Shown here: in pieces, positions 15,605 through 27,909 of the stretch | Layout: each line of letters starts with the position of its first letter | Numbering within the stretch: position 1 is the first letter of the stretch | Source: Oceanicella actignis | GTDB taxonomy: Bacteria > Pseudomonadota > Alphaproteobacteria > Rhodobacterales > Rhodobacteraceae | Length of the DNA stretch: 64,000 nucleotides | Direction of reading: 5' to 3' | Assembly (NCBI RefSeq): GCF_008124525.1 | Contig: NZ_VNHJ01000002.1 | Location: 186,001-250,000 of the forward strand | Position numbers and translations under genes: made by a program | The notes under the pieces: model-generated | What the model was told of the DNA's origin: nothing | Databases searched by the model: none | Seen by the model: only the letters and a program-made list of their open reading frames with translations

Positions 15605-16500
15605 CAGGCGCGCGGGGGGGCGGCGCGGCCGCGGGCGCCGGCGACCAGATCCTCGATATAGCGCCCGTAGCCCGACTTGCGCAGCGGCGCCGCCAGGGCC
15701 AGCGCCGCCTCGTCGTCGATCCAGCCCTGGCGCCAGGCGATCTCTTCGGGACAGGCGATCTTGAACCCCTGGCGGTCCTCGATGGTCTGCACGAAGGCGC
15801 CCGCCTGGAGCAGGCTTTCATGCGTGCCCGTGTCGAGCCAGGCGTAGCCGCGGCCCATGATCTCGACGAACAGGTCGCCGCGCCGCAGATAGGCCTTGTT
15901 GACGTCGGTGATCTCGAGCTCGCCGCGCGCCGAGGGGCGGACCGCGGCGGCGATGTCGAGCACGTCGTTGTCGTAGAAATAAAGCCCCGTCACCGCGTAG
16001 TTCGACTTGGGCTCGGCGGGCTTCTCCTCGATGTCCAGCGCGCGGCCCTGATCGTCGAAATGCACGACGCCGTACCGCTGGGGATCGCGCACGTGATAGC
16101 CGAACACGGTCGCGCCCTTTTCGCGCGCGGCGGCGGCGGCCAGCAGCTCGACCAGGCCGTGGCCGTAGAAGATGTTGTCGCCCAGAACCAGCGCCACGCG
16201 GTCGGCGCCGACGAAGTCGCGCCCGATGACGAAGGCCTGCGCCAGCCCGTCGGGGCTGGGCTGGACGGCGTAGCTCAGCGACAGGCCCCATTGCGCGCCG
16301 TCGCCCAGAAGGCGGCGGAAGGCTTCGACGTCGTGCGGCGTGGTGATGACCAGGATCTCGCGGATGCCCGCCAGCATCAGCGTGCTGAGCGGGTGATAGA
16401 TCATCGGCTTGTCATAGACCGGCAGCAGCTGCTTGGACACCGCGATCGTGACCGGGTGCAGCCGCGTGCCCGAGCCGCCGGCAAGAATGATGCCCTTCAT
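15604..16500 (-). CDS. rmlA: Glucose-1-phosphate thymidylyltransferase
   Basis: A 298-residue nucleotidyltransferase. The N-terminal motif is [11 protein letters not shown] (residues 8-18), followed by [18 protein letters not shown]; the nucleotide-sugar site is [10 protein letters not shown] and the Mg site lies in ITDVNKAYL. It makes dTDP-glucose from dTTP and glucose-1-phosphate, the first step to dTDP-L-rhamnose. It is the last of four rml genes in the order C-B-D-A, and its ATG overlaps the rmlD stop (ATGA). The C-terminus ([11 protein letters not shown]) runs into a G-rich repeat. Confidence 0.96.
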   Translation of the reverse strand: MKGIILAGGSGTRLHPVTIAVSKQLLPVYDKPMIYHPLSTLMLAGIREILVITTPHDVEAFRRLLGDGAQWGLSLSYAVQPSPDGLAQAFVIGRDFVGADRVALVLGDNIFYGHGLVELLAAAAAREKGATVFGYHVRDPQRYGVVHFDDQGRALDIEEKPAEPKSNYAVTGLYFYDNDVLDIAAAVRPSARGELEITDVNKAYLRRGDLFVEIMGRGYAWLDTGTHESLLQAGAFVQTIEDRQGFKIACPEEIAWRQGWIDDEAALALAAPLRKSGYGRYIEDLVAGARGRAAPPRA

Positions 16501-17417
16501 GTCTGCAAACCCCTTGCGGCTGAAAATGCTTCGGGTTCTTCGGCCTGGATGATGCGCAGCACGCGCTCCAGCCCTTCCTCCCATGGCGCGGGCGGGGCGC
16601 CGAAGACCTGCGCGAAGCCCGTGCAGTCGAGCGTCAAGTTGGCCGGACGCCGCGCCGGGGTGGGGTATTCGTCGGCGCCGATGCGCTCGATGCGCGGCGC
16701 GCGCGCGATCATGCCCAGCGCCGCGGCGCGCGCGAAGATGCGCTCGGCGAAGCCCGCCCAGCTGACCGGCGCGCCCGAGCCGGCGTAGTGCTGCACCCCC
16801 CAGACCGGCGCGCCGGCGGGGGCGGTCAGGCGCGGCGCGATGGCCAGGATCGCCTCGGCCAGGTCCAGCGCCGAGGTCGGGCGGCCGATCTGATCGTCCA
16901 CCACCCGCAGCGACTCGCGCGCCGCCAGTCCCAGCATGGTGCGCACGAAGTTCCTGCCCCAGGGCGAGAACACCCAGCTTGTGCGCAGGACCAGCGTGCG
17001 CGGATTGGCCGCCAGCGCGCGCCGCTCGCCCTCGAGCTTCGAGGCGCCGTAGACGCAAAGGGGCCCGGTCGGATCGTCGGGCCGCCACGCGCCCGCCCGC
17101 GCGCCGTCGAAGACGTAGTCGGTCGAGACATGCGCCAGCGCGCAGCCCGCCTCGGCCGCGGCGCGGGCCAGGGCGGCGACGCCCTCGGCGTTGACGGCGT
17201 GCGCCAGGGCGGGCTCCTGCTCGGCGCGGTCGACGGCGGTGTAGGCGGCGGCGTTCACCACCAGATCGGGCGACAACGCGGCCACGGCCCGCGCGGCCTG
17301 GTCGGGGCGGGTCAGGTCGGCCTGCTCGCGGCCCAGAAAGATCAGCTCATGGGGGCTGCTCGCCGCCGCCAGGGCGCGCGCAAGCTGTCCGCCGCGGCCG
17401 ATGACGAGGATGCGCAT
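16497..17417 (-). CDS. rmlD: dTDP-4-dehydrorhamnose reductase
   Basis: A 306-residue SDR. The start [16 protein letters not shown] holds the GxxGQL nucleotide motif of RmlD. STDYVFDG and a YGxSKLEGE catalytic segment ([12 protein letters not shown]) follow. It carries out the last step, NADPH reduction of dTDP-4-dehydrorhamnose to dTDP-L-rhamnose. Start and stop overlap rmlB and rmlA respectively, so the block is translationally coupled. The presence of rmlC and rmlD argues that the product is L-rhamnose rather than another dTDP-6-deoxyhexose. Confidence 0.95.
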   Translation of the reverse strand: MRILVIGRGGQLARALAAASSPHELIFLGREQADLTRPDQAARAVAALSPDLVVNAAAYTAVDRAEQEPALAHAVNAEGVAALARAAAEAGCALAHVSTDYVFDGARAGAWRPDDPTGPLCVYGASKLEGERRALAANPRTLVLRTSWVFSPWGRNFVRTMLGLAARESLRVVDDQIGRPTSALDLAEAILAIAPRLTAPAGAPVWGVQHYAGSGAPVSWAGFAERIFARAAALGMIARAPRIERIGADEYPTPARRPANLTLDCTGFAQVFGAPPAPWEEGLERVLRIIQAEEPEAFSAARGLQT

Positions 17418-18472
17418 CAGCCCGTTCCCAGCCTCTTGCCGTCATAGCGGCGGGCGCGGATCTCGCGCCACCAGGGCTCGTGGGCCATGAACCAGTCGAG
17501 CGTCGCGTCGAGCCCGCTCTCGAACGTCTCGCGCGGGGTCCAGCCCAGCTCGCGCTCGATCAGGCTGGCGTCGATGGCGTAGCGCAGATCGTGGCCGGGG
17601 CGGTCCTGAACGTGCTCGATCAGGCGCTCGTGCGGGGCGCGGTCGGGATAGCGCGCGTCCATCCAGGCGCAGATGGTGCGCACCACCTGCATGTTGGTCC
17701 GCTCGGCCCGGCCGCCTATGTTGTAGGTCGCGCCCACGCGCCCGCGCGTCAACACCAGCCACAGCGCGCGCGCGTGGTCGTCCACATGCAGCCAGTCGCG
17801 CACGTTCAGGCCCTGGCCGTAGACCGGCATGGGGCGCCCCTCGCGCGCGGCGATGGCCATGACGGGGATCAGCTTTTCGGGGAACTGCCAGGGGCCGTAA
17901 TTGTTCGAGCAGTTCGAGGTCACCACCGGCAGGCCATAGGTTTCGCCCCAGGCGCGCACCAGGTGGTCGGACCCGGCCTTCGAGGCCGAATAGGGGCTGT
18001 TGGGCCGGTAGGGCGTGGTCTCGGTGAAGGGCGGATCGTCCGGGCCGAGGCTGCCGTAGACCTCGTCGGTCGAGACGTGATGGAAGCGGAACGCCTGCTT
18101 GCGCGCGCCGGGAAGGGCGGACCAGTATTCGCGCGCGGCCTCGAGCAGCGTGAAGGTGCCTACAAGATTGGTGCGGATGAACTCGGCCGGGCCGTCGATC
18201 GAGCGGTCCACATGGGATTCGGCCGCCAGGTGCATCACCGCGTCGGGCTGATGGCGCGCGAAGACGGCGCGCATGGCCTCGAGATCGGCGATGTCGGCGC
18301 GCTCGAGCGCGTAGTCCGGGCTGTCGGCGCATTCCTCCAGCGCCTCGGGGGTGGCGGCGTAGGTCAGCTTGTCGACGTTGACCACGCGCGCGCCCTCGTT
18401 GCGCATGGCGTTGCGGATGACGGCCGAGCCGATGAAGCCGGCGCCGCCGGTGACCAGAAGCTTGATGCTCAT
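17417..18472 (-). CDS. rmlB: dTDP-glucose 4,6-dehydratase
   Basis: A 351-residue extended SDR. The NAD motif [10 protein letters not shown] is at residues 9-18, with [22 protein letters not shown] and catalytic [14 protein letters not shown]. This is the full RmlB signature set. It converts dTDP-glucose to dTDP-4-keto-6-deoxyglucose. The ATG overlaps the rmlC stop by ATGA and the stop overlaps the rmlD start by one base (TGATG). Confidence 0.96.
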   Translation of the reverse strand: MSIKLLVTGGAGFIGSAVIRNAMRNEGARVVNVDKLTYAATPEALEECADSPDYALERADIADLEAMRAVFARHQPDAVMHLAAESHVDRSIDGPAEFIRTNLVGTFTLLEAAREYWSALPGARKQAFRFHHVSTDEVYGSLGPDDPPFTETTPYRPNSPYSASKAGSDHLVRAWGETYGLPVVTSNCSNNYGPWQFPEKLIPVMAIAAREGRPMPVYGQGLNVRDWLHVDDHARALWLVLTRGRVGATYNIGGRAERTNMQVVRTICAWMDARYPDRAPHERLIEHVQDRPGHDLRYAIDASLIERELGWTPRETFESGLDATLDWFMAHEPWWREIRARRYDGKRLGTG

Positions 18473-19062
18473 GCCTCGCCCTCCTGCGGCGAAGGATCGT
18501 AGACGAAGGGCGAGGCGAATTGCGCCATGCGCGGCGCGGCGGCGTCCTTGTCGGACAGGATCGGCGCCGTCACGCCGGCCTCGGCCAGCGGCCAGGCGAT
18601 GGCCAGATCGGGGTCGTCCCAGGCCACGGCGCCGTCGCAGGCCGCGTCGTAATGAGCGTCGACCTTGTAGATGACCTCGGCCTTCGGGGTCAGCGTCAGA
18701 AAGCCGTGCAGAAAGCCGCGCGGCGCCAGCAGCTGCGCGCCGTTCTCGGCCGACAGCACCGCTGCGGCCCAGCGCCCGAAGGTGGGCGAGCCGCGGCGCA
18801 CGTCCACCGCGACGTCCCAGATCGCCCCCGCCACGCAGCGCACCAGCTTGGTCTGGGCGGCGGGCGGCGCCTGGTAGTGCAGGCCGCGCAGCGTGCCCGC
18901 CGCGGCGCTGAACGAGTGGTTGTCCTGCACGAAGTCGTGCGCCAGCCCGGCCGCCGCCATCTCGCGGGCGTTCCAGGTTTCCGAGAACCACCCGCGCGCA
19001 TCGGCGAAGCGGCGCGGGCGTATCAGCTTGAGGCCCGGCAGGCCCAGATCCTCGATCTCCAT
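18469..19062 (-). CDS. rmlC: dTDP-4-dehydrorhamnose 3,5-epimerase
   Basis: A 197-residue cupin. It carries [20 protein letters not shown] and TLRGLHYQ with the active-site histidine, then [11 protein letters not shown] and [11 protein letters not shown]. It epimerises C3 and C5 of dTDP-4-keto-6-deoxyglucose before RmlD. It is the first rml gene in this strand run and lies 32 bp downstream of the beta-barrel protein gene, so it is probably co-transcribed with the export genes. Confidence 0.95.
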   Translation of the reverse strand: MEIEDLGLPGLKLIRPRRFADARGWFSETWNAREMAAAGLAHDFVQDNHSFSAAAGTLRGLHYQAPPAAQTKLVRCVAGAIWDVAVDVRRGSPTFGRWAAAVLSAENGAQLLAPRGFLHGFLTLTPKAEVIYKVDAHYDAACDGAVAWDDPDLAIAWPLAEAGVTAPILSDKDAAAPRMAQFASPFVYDPSPQEGEA

Positions 19063-19094
19063 CGCGTCCTTCCGGGATGCGCGCGGCGGCGCGT

Positions 19095-20339
19095 TCAGGG
19101 CAGCAGGTCGAAACGTTTGCTCAGGGTCAGGTAGACGCGGTGGTTGTCGCCGCTCTCGCCTTCCGTGTCGCGCCAGAAATACGAATAGCCCGCCGTCAGG
19201 TCGACCGTTCGCGTCAGCGCGTGCGAGACGCTCATGCCGAAGCCGGTCGAGAGCTGGTCCTCGATCGTGTCCTCGTCGGTCGAGGACAGGGCCGTGCGGA
19301 AGGCGACGGTGGCGTTCGCGCCCAGGCTGGTGTCGGCGTTGACGGCGTGGCTCAGCCCCAGCCGCAGCGAGGCGACGTTGCTCAGCGCGCCTAGCGAGCT
19401 TGGCGTGACGTCGTTGCTCAGACCCAGCGAATAGACCGTGTCCGGCCCCTCGTATCTGAGCCCGAAGCCGGCGTCGGCGGACAGCTGCGTGTCGCTCTCG
19501 CGCCGGCCGGTGATGGTGCTGGTGCGCCTGGAAAAGGTCACCGCGGGGCCCAGGCGCCCGCTCAGCGACAGGCGCGGCGTGGCGTCGTGCGAGACGCTGG
19601 CGTTCGCGCTCCAGGTCCAGGATTCGCGGTCGCGCGCGTCGTCCGCCTCGAAGCGGCTGAGCGAGGTGTTGAGCCCCGCCCCGGTGCGCGGGGTCAGCGC
19701 CACGCTCCATCCGGCGCCGGCCGAGATCGTGCGGGTGGGCGTCAGCGTCGATCCGGCCGCGACGCTGGAATAGTCGGTGTCGCGGACGTTGAACGAGAGC
19801 GAGACGCTGTTGCGGGCGTTGATCTCGTGCGACAGGCTCAGCCCGGCGCGCCAGGTGATTTCGGTCGAGGTGTCCTCGAAGTCGCGGTCCTCGATGGCGA
19901 CCTCTCCGCCCTCGTCGACGACCAGCACGCCCTCGGTGGCCAGGTAGTTGACCGGCCGCACCACCAGCCCGAACGTGCCGCGCAGCGTGGCGTCGTCGAA
20001 GGCGTAGGCGTAGGCGGCGGACAGGTCGGGGAACAGGCCCGTCAGGTCGTCCTCGGCGTCGCCCGTGGCCAGGGTCGCGTCCACGCCGGTGGCCAGCGAC
20101 AGCGACGAGCGCGGCGTTTCGAGGGCGTAGGCCAGGTTCAGGCGCGTCGTCGAGCGCAGGCCGGAATCGCCGCCATCCGTCGCAAGGGTGGGGTTCGTCG
20201 CGGCCGCGAAGGTCTGGCTGAGCGTCGCCCGCAGCGACTGGTCGGCCGCGCCGGGCCCCGCCAGCGCCGCGGCCGCGGCGGCCGCCGTCGCCGCCAGCGC
20301 GCGGCGGCGGGCGGCGGGGGTCGTGCGCATGCGCGCCAT
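19095..20339 (-). CDS. Outer-membrane beta-barrel protein of the polysaccharide locus
   Basis: A 414-residue exported protein. The signal peptide of about 32 residues (twin Arg/Ala-rich, ending GAAD) leads into alternating polar/hydrophobic beta strands with many Thr, Ser, Asp and aromatic girdle residues. It ends [17 protein letters not shown]. This fits the outer-membrane barrel, sometimes annotated as a TIGR03016-like protein, found in exosortase-type EPS loci, or a general BBP2-type porin. It probably helps the polymer leave the cell together with the Wza-like protein encoded 11 bp upstream. Confidence 0.72.
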   Translation of the reverse strand: MARMRTTPAARRRALAATAAAAAAALAGPGAADQSLRATLSQTFAAATNPTLATDGGDSGLRSTTRLNLAYALETPRSSLSLATGVDATLATGDAEDDLTGLFPDLSAAYAYAFDDATLRGTFGLVVRPVNYLATEGVLVVDEGGEVAIEDRDFEDTSTEITWRAGLSLSHEINARNSVSLSFNVRDTDYSSVAAGSTLTPTRTISAGAGWSVALTPRTGAGLNTSLSRFEADDARDRESWTWSANASVSHDATPRLSLSGRLGPAVTFSRRTSTITGRRESDTQLSADAGFGLRYEGPDTVYSLGLSNDVTPSSLGALSNVASLRLGLSHAVNADTSLGANATVAFRTALSSTDEDTIEDQLSTGFGMSVSHALTRTVDLTAGYSYFWRDTEGESGDNHRVYLTLSKRFDLLP

Positions 20340-20350
20340 GCCGCGCGCCT

Positions 20351-20968
20351 TCAGTCGAACAGGCCGCGTTCGGGAACGACGATCACGTCGCCGTCCTTGA
20401 CAAGGACGTTCCCCAGCGCGGCCATGCCGTCTTCGATGCGCTCGTAATCGAAGGTCATGACCTCCGTCTCGGTCCCGTCTTCGTCGTGGCGGCGCAGCTG
20501 AATCCCGTCCAGCTTCGCGAAGCGCCCCGGGCCGCCGGCCAGCGCCAGGGCCTGCAGCAGGTTGGTCGGCCGGGTCAGCTCGAGCGCGCCCGGGCGCGCG
20601 ACCTGGCCGATCACGAAGACGGTGGCGACGTCTTCGGCGTCCACGACCTCGTCGCGGGCGGCGATGTAGCGCAACGAGACGGTCACGGTCGGCGTGATCT
20701 CGAAGCCGCGGGCGAAGCGCTGGCGCAGCACTTCCTGCAGCTGTTCGGGGGAAAGCCCCTCGGCGCGGACCGAGCCGGCGATCGGCAGGGTGATGCGGCC
20801 GTCGGGGCGCACCAGAACGGTCTGGTTCAGATTCGGATCCTCAAGCACCGACACGGCCAGCTGGTCGCCCGGCTGGATCTTGTAAAGCTCTTCCTGCGCG
20901 CCGGCCTGGTCGGCGCTCCAGAGAATCGCGGCCAGAAGGCCCATCGCGGCGAACACCAGTTTCTTCAA
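20351..20968 (-). CDS. Polysaccharide export protein (Wza-like, SLBB domain)
   Basis: A protein of about 205 residues. A signal peptide ending AGAQ is followed by the Poly_export domain (EELYKIQPGDQLAVSVLEDPNLNQTVLVRPDG) and one SLBB domain (FVIGQVARPGALELTRPTNLLQALALAGG). It forms the periplasmic/outer-membrane exit channel for EPS. There is no lipobox cysteine, unlike classical Wza. The start is uncertain: TTG at 20968 has a G-rich upstream patch at good spacing; ATG at 20995 adds nine residues but has no evident ribosome site. It is the first gene of the minus-strand unit. Confidence 0.85.
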   Translation of the reverse strand: MKKLVFAAMGLLAAILWSADQAGAQEELYKIQPGDQLAVSVLEDPNLNQTVLVRPDGRITLPIAGSVRAEGLSPEQLQEVLRQRFARGFEITPTVTVSLRYIAARDEVVDAEDVATVFVIGQVARPGALELTRPTNLLQALALAGGPGRFAKLDGIQLRRHDEDGTETEVMTFDYERIEDGMAALGNVLVKDGDVIVVPERGLFD

Positions 20969-21248
20969 GTTCCGTCCCCCCGGAAAGCGGCGCATGCGCA
21001 TGGCGCAGCGCGATGGAAAATGCATTGGACGCATATCACTACAAACGCCGCCGCCGCGCAAGCGCCGCACGCCCCGCGGCACGCGGGGCGGGCCGGACGC
21101 GCCGGGATTTACCCAGATTCAGGTTGAATTTTATCAAACCTTGTGGGACTTTGACGCCTGTGAGGTGGTTGTGGTGCCGCGTCGTTTTTTGAGCGGCGGA
21201 GCGATTTTTACGGATCGGCGCAAGCCGAGCGGCGGATTTTCGCCGACG
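20969..21248. promoter_or_regulatory. Divergent promoter region, export protein / priming transferase
   Basis: A 280-bp gap between divergent genes, clearly more A+T-rich than the flanks over about 21,110-21,220 (for example GAATTTTATCAAACC and CGTTTTTTGAGC). It should carry promoters for the export-rml unit and for the priming transferase. I could not define boxes reliably. Confidence 0.4.
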
Positions 21249-21941
21249 ATGGGGGATGAGGCATTGTATCACGAAGCGACCGAGGGGCGTTCGGGCTTGG
21301 CCCATGGCATGGCCGAAGCCGAGGGCCGCGCGCGCGGGATCTATGCGCGCTGGGGCAAACGCGCGCTGGATCTTCTGCTTGTGATCGCCGCCGCGCCGAT
21401 CGTGGCGCCGGTGGTGTTTCTGCTGGCGCTTCTGGTGCGGCGCGACGGCGGACCGGCCTTCTACTCGCAAGAACGCGTGGGCATGGGCGGCAAGCGCTTC
21501 CGCTGCTGGAAGCTGCGCACGATGGTGCCCGACGCCGAGGCGCGCCTGGCCGAGCTGCTGGCCAGCGATCCCGAGGCCGCCCGCGAGTGGCGCGAGCGTC
21601 AGAAGCTGCGCCGCGATCCGCGCGTGACGCGGATCGGCGCCTTCCTGCGCAAGTCCTCGCTCGACGAGCTGCCGCAGCTGTGGAACGTGCTGCGCGGCGA
21701 GATGAGCCTGGTCGGCCCGCGCCCCTTCCTGCCCGAGCAGGAAGAGCTCTATCCCGGCACGGCCTACTACGCGCTGCGCCCGGGGCTGACGGGCTACTGG
21801 CAGGTGGGCGACCGGAACGATTCGTCCTTCGCGGCCCGCGCCGTGCATGACGCGCGCTATGCGCGCGAGATCAGCCTGGCGGCCGATGTCGCGACGATCC
21901 TGCGCACGGTCGGGGTGGTGCTGCGGCAGACCGGCTGCTGA
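21249..21941 (+). CDS. Undecaprenyl-phosphate sugar phosphotransferase (priming transferase)
   Basis: A 230-residue polyprenyl-phosphate hexose-1-phosphate transferase with one N-terminal membrane segment ([24 protein letters not shown], described here as residues about 40-63). The cytosolic catalytic domain has [46 protein letters not shown] and [10 protein letters not shown]. It starts EPS assembly by placing a sugar-1-phosphate on undecaprenyl phosphate. It is the short ExoY type, lacking the four-helix N-terminal domain of WbaP. The start at 21249 has only a weak ribosome site; an ATG 57 bp downstream is the alternative. Confidence 0.9.
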   Translation: MGDEALYHEATEGRSGLAHGMAEAEGRARGIYARWGKRALDLLLVIAAAPIVAPVVFLLALLVRRDGGPAFYSQERVGMGGKRFRCWKLRTMVPDAEARLAELLASDPEAAREWRERQKLRRDPRVTRIGAFLRKSSLDELPQLWNVLRGEMSLVGPRPFLPEQEELYPGTAYYALRPGLTGYWQVGDRNDSSFAARAVHDARYAREISLAADVATILRTVGVVLRQTGC

Positions 21942-21982
21942 GCGGCCCCCGCGAGCCGGGAGATCGACGCAAGGAAACGAAG

Positions 21983-22022
21983 AAGGCCCGCGGGCGGCAG
22001 CGCCCGCGGGCCTTTCCTTTTG
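21983..22022 (+). terminator. Rho-independent terminator after the priming transferase
   Basis: Perfect 14-bp arms, AAGGCCCGCGGGCG and CGCCCGCGGGCCTT, with loop GCAG, followed by TCCTTTTG. This is the best classical terminator in the window and marks the end of the polysaccharide locus. Confidence 0.85.
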
Positions 22023-22081
22023 CCGTCCGGCCCTGTCCGCGGCGGATGCGCGGGGCCGGGCTTCGGCCGGCGGATCGCGTC

Positions 22082-22104
22082 GGGCGGGGCGCGCGGCCCC
22101 GCCC
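22082..22104 (-). terminator. GC hairpin downstream of katG
   Basis: Arms GGGCGGGGC and GCCCCGCCC with a 5-base loop lie 8 bp past the katG stop on the minus strand. There is no T-run, so it is a likely but unproven terminator. Confidence 0.45.
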
Positions 22105-22111
22105 GGGCGGT

Positions 22112-24325
<2,214 letters not shown>

Positions 24326-24450
24326 TCATGGCCGCGGCGCGATGCGCGCGGCTGGTCGGCGACGCGCGCCCAGGGGGCGGCGCATCGCTTGGCAGGGGAT
24401 TGGTAGCAGCTTTGCGCGATTTGGAAAAATTTGAAATTCTTCCGTCGACG

Positions 24451-24465
24451 ATAGACAAAACTTAT
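24451..24465 (-). promoter_or_regulatory. Weak OxyR-like element upstream of katG
   Basis: ATAG, seven bases, then TTAT: one mismatch to the OxyR half-array ATAG-N7-CTAT. The flanking tetranucleotides expected 7 bp outside do not match. It lies in an A+T-rich patch (24,418-24,465) that is the obvious katG promoter zone. OxyR control of katG is common, but this match alone is weak. Confidence 0.3.
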
Positions 24466-24477
24466 CGCCCAGGGCCC

Positions 24478-25392
24478 TCAGATGCGCGGCAGCACGTAAT
24501 CGGGCCACAGATCGGCGCGCGCCATGTCGCGCCCGGCGCGGCCCTGGTGGATCGAGCCGGCATCCGTCACCAGCGCCGCCGACATGCCCGCCGCAAGCCC
24601 GCCCAGAACGTCGGTGTGCAGCGTGTCGCCGACCATCACCGCGCGCTCGGGGGCGGTTCCGGCGCGGGCCAGGACGCGCTCGAAGATCGCGCCGAAGGGC
24701 TTGCCGTAGAATTGCGGCGTCACGCCGGGGATCTCGGCCAGCATGTGCGCAAAGCGCCCCGGCTCCTGGCTGTGGCCGCGGTCGCGCGGGGCCGCAAGAT
24801 CGGGGTTGCCGACCAGAACCGGCCGCGGATCGCGCGCCAGCGTCTCGGCCAGCATGGCCTGGCGCGCGGGCGTCCACGCGCCCGAGCCCAGCAGCAGAAA
24901 GCCCTCGGCGCGGGCGTAGTCGGCGGGATCGTCCAGCAGGAAACGCGCGTCCAGTCCCTCGAGCTCCTCCTCGCCCCAGGCGGGGTCGGCCATCACGCCC
25001 CAGCGGCGCGGGGGCTGGTCCTGCAGCGCGGCCAGCAGGGTCTCGCGGCTGGACACCACCTCGTCCGGCGCGAAGTCGAAACCCAGCGCCGCGTAGCGCG
25101 CCAGAAGGCGGCTCTTGGGATAACCCGCGGCGTTGGTGGCGACCATCACCTTCTTGCCCATGGCGCGCAGCCGGGCGATGCGCTCGGCCGCGCCGGGCAC
25201 GGCGCGCTCGCCGATGTTCAAGACGCCGAACGCGTCGAGCACGAACAGGTCGAACGAGCCGGCCAGCGCGCCCAGATCGGGCGCCGGCCGCGCCGCGCCG
25301 CGGCGCGGCGCGCGCGGCAGCCGCGGCGCGGCGCGCAGATACAATGCGAAGATCGCCTCGGGGCCCGAGGCTTCGCGCTCTTGCAACGTCAT
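24478..25392 (-). CDS. HAD-superfamily class IIA hydrolase (TIGR01459-like)
   Basis: A 304-residue phosphatase of the NagD/pyridoxal-phosphatase-like HAD class. Motif I is LFVLDAFGVL with the nucleophile aspartate, motif II the ATNAAG region, then KPFGAIFERVL and motif IV GDTLHTDVLGG. Motif I reads DAFGV where the common form is DxDG(V/T), as is usual in this subfamily. Its ATG overlaps the stop of the second PhnE permease (TGATG), so it is translated with the transporter. It may free phosphate from an imported phosphate ester; the substrate is unknown. Confidence 0.85.
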   Translation of the reverse strand: MTLQEREASGPEAIFALYLRAAPRLPRAPRRGAARPAPDLGALAGSFDLFVLDAFGVLNIGERAVPGAAERIARLRAMGKKVMVATNAAGYPKSRLLARYAALGFDFAPDEVVSSRETLLAALQDQPPRRWGVMADPAWGEEELEGLDARFLLDDPADYARAEGFLLLGSGAWTPARQAMLAETLARDPRPVLVGNPDLAAPRDRGHSQEPGRFAHMLAEIPGVTPQFYGKPFGAIFERVLARAGTAPERAVMVGDTLHTDVLGGLAAGMSAALVTDAGSIHQGRAGRDMARADLWPDYVLPRI

Positions 25393-26210
25393 CAGATGAT
25401 CGCCCCGCGCACCTTGGCCGAAACCCACTCGCTCGCGCCGACGGCGGCAAGGATGATGAGCAGGATCAGCGACACCTGCCCCCAGGCCAGCGTGTTCAGC
25501 GACGAGGACAGCTCGAGCCCGATGCCTCCGGCGCCGACCAGCCCAAGCACGGTGGATTCGCGGATGTTGATGTCCCAGCGGAACACCGCGACGCCGGCGA
25601 AGGCGGGCATGACCTGCGGCACGATCCCGTAGGCCATCACCTGCCAGCGCGAGGCGCCCGTGGCCGCGATGGCCTCGACCTGGGTTTCGTCGATCTCCTC
25701 GATCGCTTCGTAAAGCAGCTTGGCGCAGAAGCCGATCGAGCGGATGGCGATGGCCACGATGCCCGCGAACACGCCCGGGCCGATGATCGCGATCAGAAGC
25801 AGCGCCCAGATCAGCGAGTTGATCGAGCGCGTGGCCACGATGATCAGCAGCGCCGGCGGGCGCAGCAGCCAGCGCGAGGGCGTCGTGTTGCGCGCCGCCA
25901 GGAACGCCACCGGCACGGCCATGACCAGCGCCCCCAGCGTGCCCAGCGTGGCGATGTTGATCGTGTCCCACAGCGGAACCCACAGCCGGTCGATGTAGGA
26001 CCAGTCGGGCGGGGTGGCGCGGTCGAGGATGTCGCCGGCGATGCGCGGCGCGTCCCACACGAAGAACCACGTCGTCGATTCCGAGATGCGGTTCCAGCAC
26101 CACACGAAGGCTGCGACGCCGATCAGCCACGCGCTCCAGCGCAAGAGCGACTGCGCGGGGGTGAAACGGCGCCAGATGCGGCGGCCCTGGGGGTCGATGC
26201 GCTCGGCCAT
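25392..26210 (-). CDS. phnE: PhnE-type ABC permease, second copy
   Basis: A 272-residue inner-membrane permease of the phosphate/phosphite/phosphonate family. It has six or so hydrophobic segments, the GTLGALVMAVPVAFLAARNT opening of the permease domain, and the EAA loop AIAATGASRWQVMAYGIVPQV. The [21 protein letters not shown] block is strongly typical of PhnE. It pairs with the adjacent PhnE to form a heterodimeric channel. It overlaps both neighbours by one base (TGATG). Confidence 0.9.
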   Translation of the reverse strand: MAERIDPQGRRIWRRFTPAQSLLRWSAWLIGVAAFVWCWNRISESTTWFFVWDAPRIAGDILDRATPPDWSYIDRLWVPLWDTINIATLGTLGALVMAVPVAFLAARNTTPSRWLLRPPALLIIVATRSINSLIWALLLIAIIGPGVFAGIVAIAIRSIGFCAKLLYEAIEEIDETQVEAIAATGASRWQVMAYGIVPQVMPAFAGVAVFRWDINIRESTVLGLVGAGGIGLELSSSLNTLAWGQVSLILLIILAAVGASEWVSAKVRGAII

Positions 26211-27039
26211 CACTGCACCCTCGCGCGGACAATGCCGGACAGGTATTCGAGCCCCATCACGATGGCGATGATCATGATCAGGATCGCCGCGGCGGTGTCG
26301 AACTCGTAACGGTCGAAGGCGGTGTTCAGCGTCGCGCCGATGCCGCCGGCGCCGACCAGCCCCAGCACCGCGCTTTCGCGAAAGTTGATGTCGATGCGAT
26401 ACATGGACAGCCCGATCAGCCGCGGCATGAACTGCGGCTGGACGCCGTAATTGATCCATTGCAGCCAGCGCGCGCCGGTGGCGCGCACGGCCTCGGCCTG
26501 CACGCGGTCCATGGCCTCGATGTCCTCGGCCAGCAGCTTGGACAGAAAGCCGATGGTGGCGAAGGACAGGGTCAGGAACCCGGCCAGCGGCCCGAAGCCG
26601 AAGATCGCGACCAGCAGGATGGCGACGATCACCTCCTGAAACGCGCGGCTGACGGCGATCAGGCCGCGGCAGGCCAGATAGACCGGCAGCGGCGCGACGT
26701 TGCGCGCGGCGCCCAGCCCGATGGGGATCGACACGCCGATGCCCACCACCGAGGCCGCCACCGTCATCACGATGCTTTCCAGCATCCCGGCGTAGATGTC
26801 CGAGGCGCGGCTGGCGAAGTCGGGGCTCATGAAGGCGGCGATGAAGGCGGCGCCGCGGTCCAGCCCCTCATAGACGCGGGCCCAGTTGACCTCGACCGAG
26901 GCGACGGCCAGCGCCAGATAGACCAGCGCCCCGATCCCCAGCGCCCAGCGCAGCCAGGCGCGCCGGATCAGCGGCGGCTTGCGCCAGGGGCGGCCCAGCC
27001 GCGCCTCGAGCGCCATCTGCGCCTCGGCTTCGCTGACGG

Positions 27040-27043
<4 letters not shown>
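26210..27043 (-). CDS. phnE: PhnE-type ABC permease, first copy
   Basis: A 277-residue permease related to its downstream neighbour, with an extra cytosolic N-terminus (about 30 residues) before the first helix. Family marks are [26 protein letters not shown], the EAA loop [20 protein letters not shown] and [22 protein letters not shown]. It overlaps phnC by ATGA. Two PhnE proteins per operon is a standard variant of phnCDE systems in Rhodobacterales. Confidence 0.9.
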
Positions 27044-27858
<815 letters not shown>

Positions 27859-27872
27859 GCGCGCCTCATGAT

Positions 27873-27902
27873 CGCGCGGCGCCCAGGGGCGGGCGCCGCG
27901 CG
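27873..27902 (-). terminator. Intercistronic GC hairpin between phnD and phnC
   Basis: Perfect 12-bp arms, CGCGCGGCGCCC and GGGCGCCGCGCG, around a 6-base loop, lying just after the phnD stop. There is no T-run. As after choX, it may raise binding-protein output relative to the permease and ATPase. Confidence 0.6.
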
Positions 27903-27909
27903 GTTCCTG

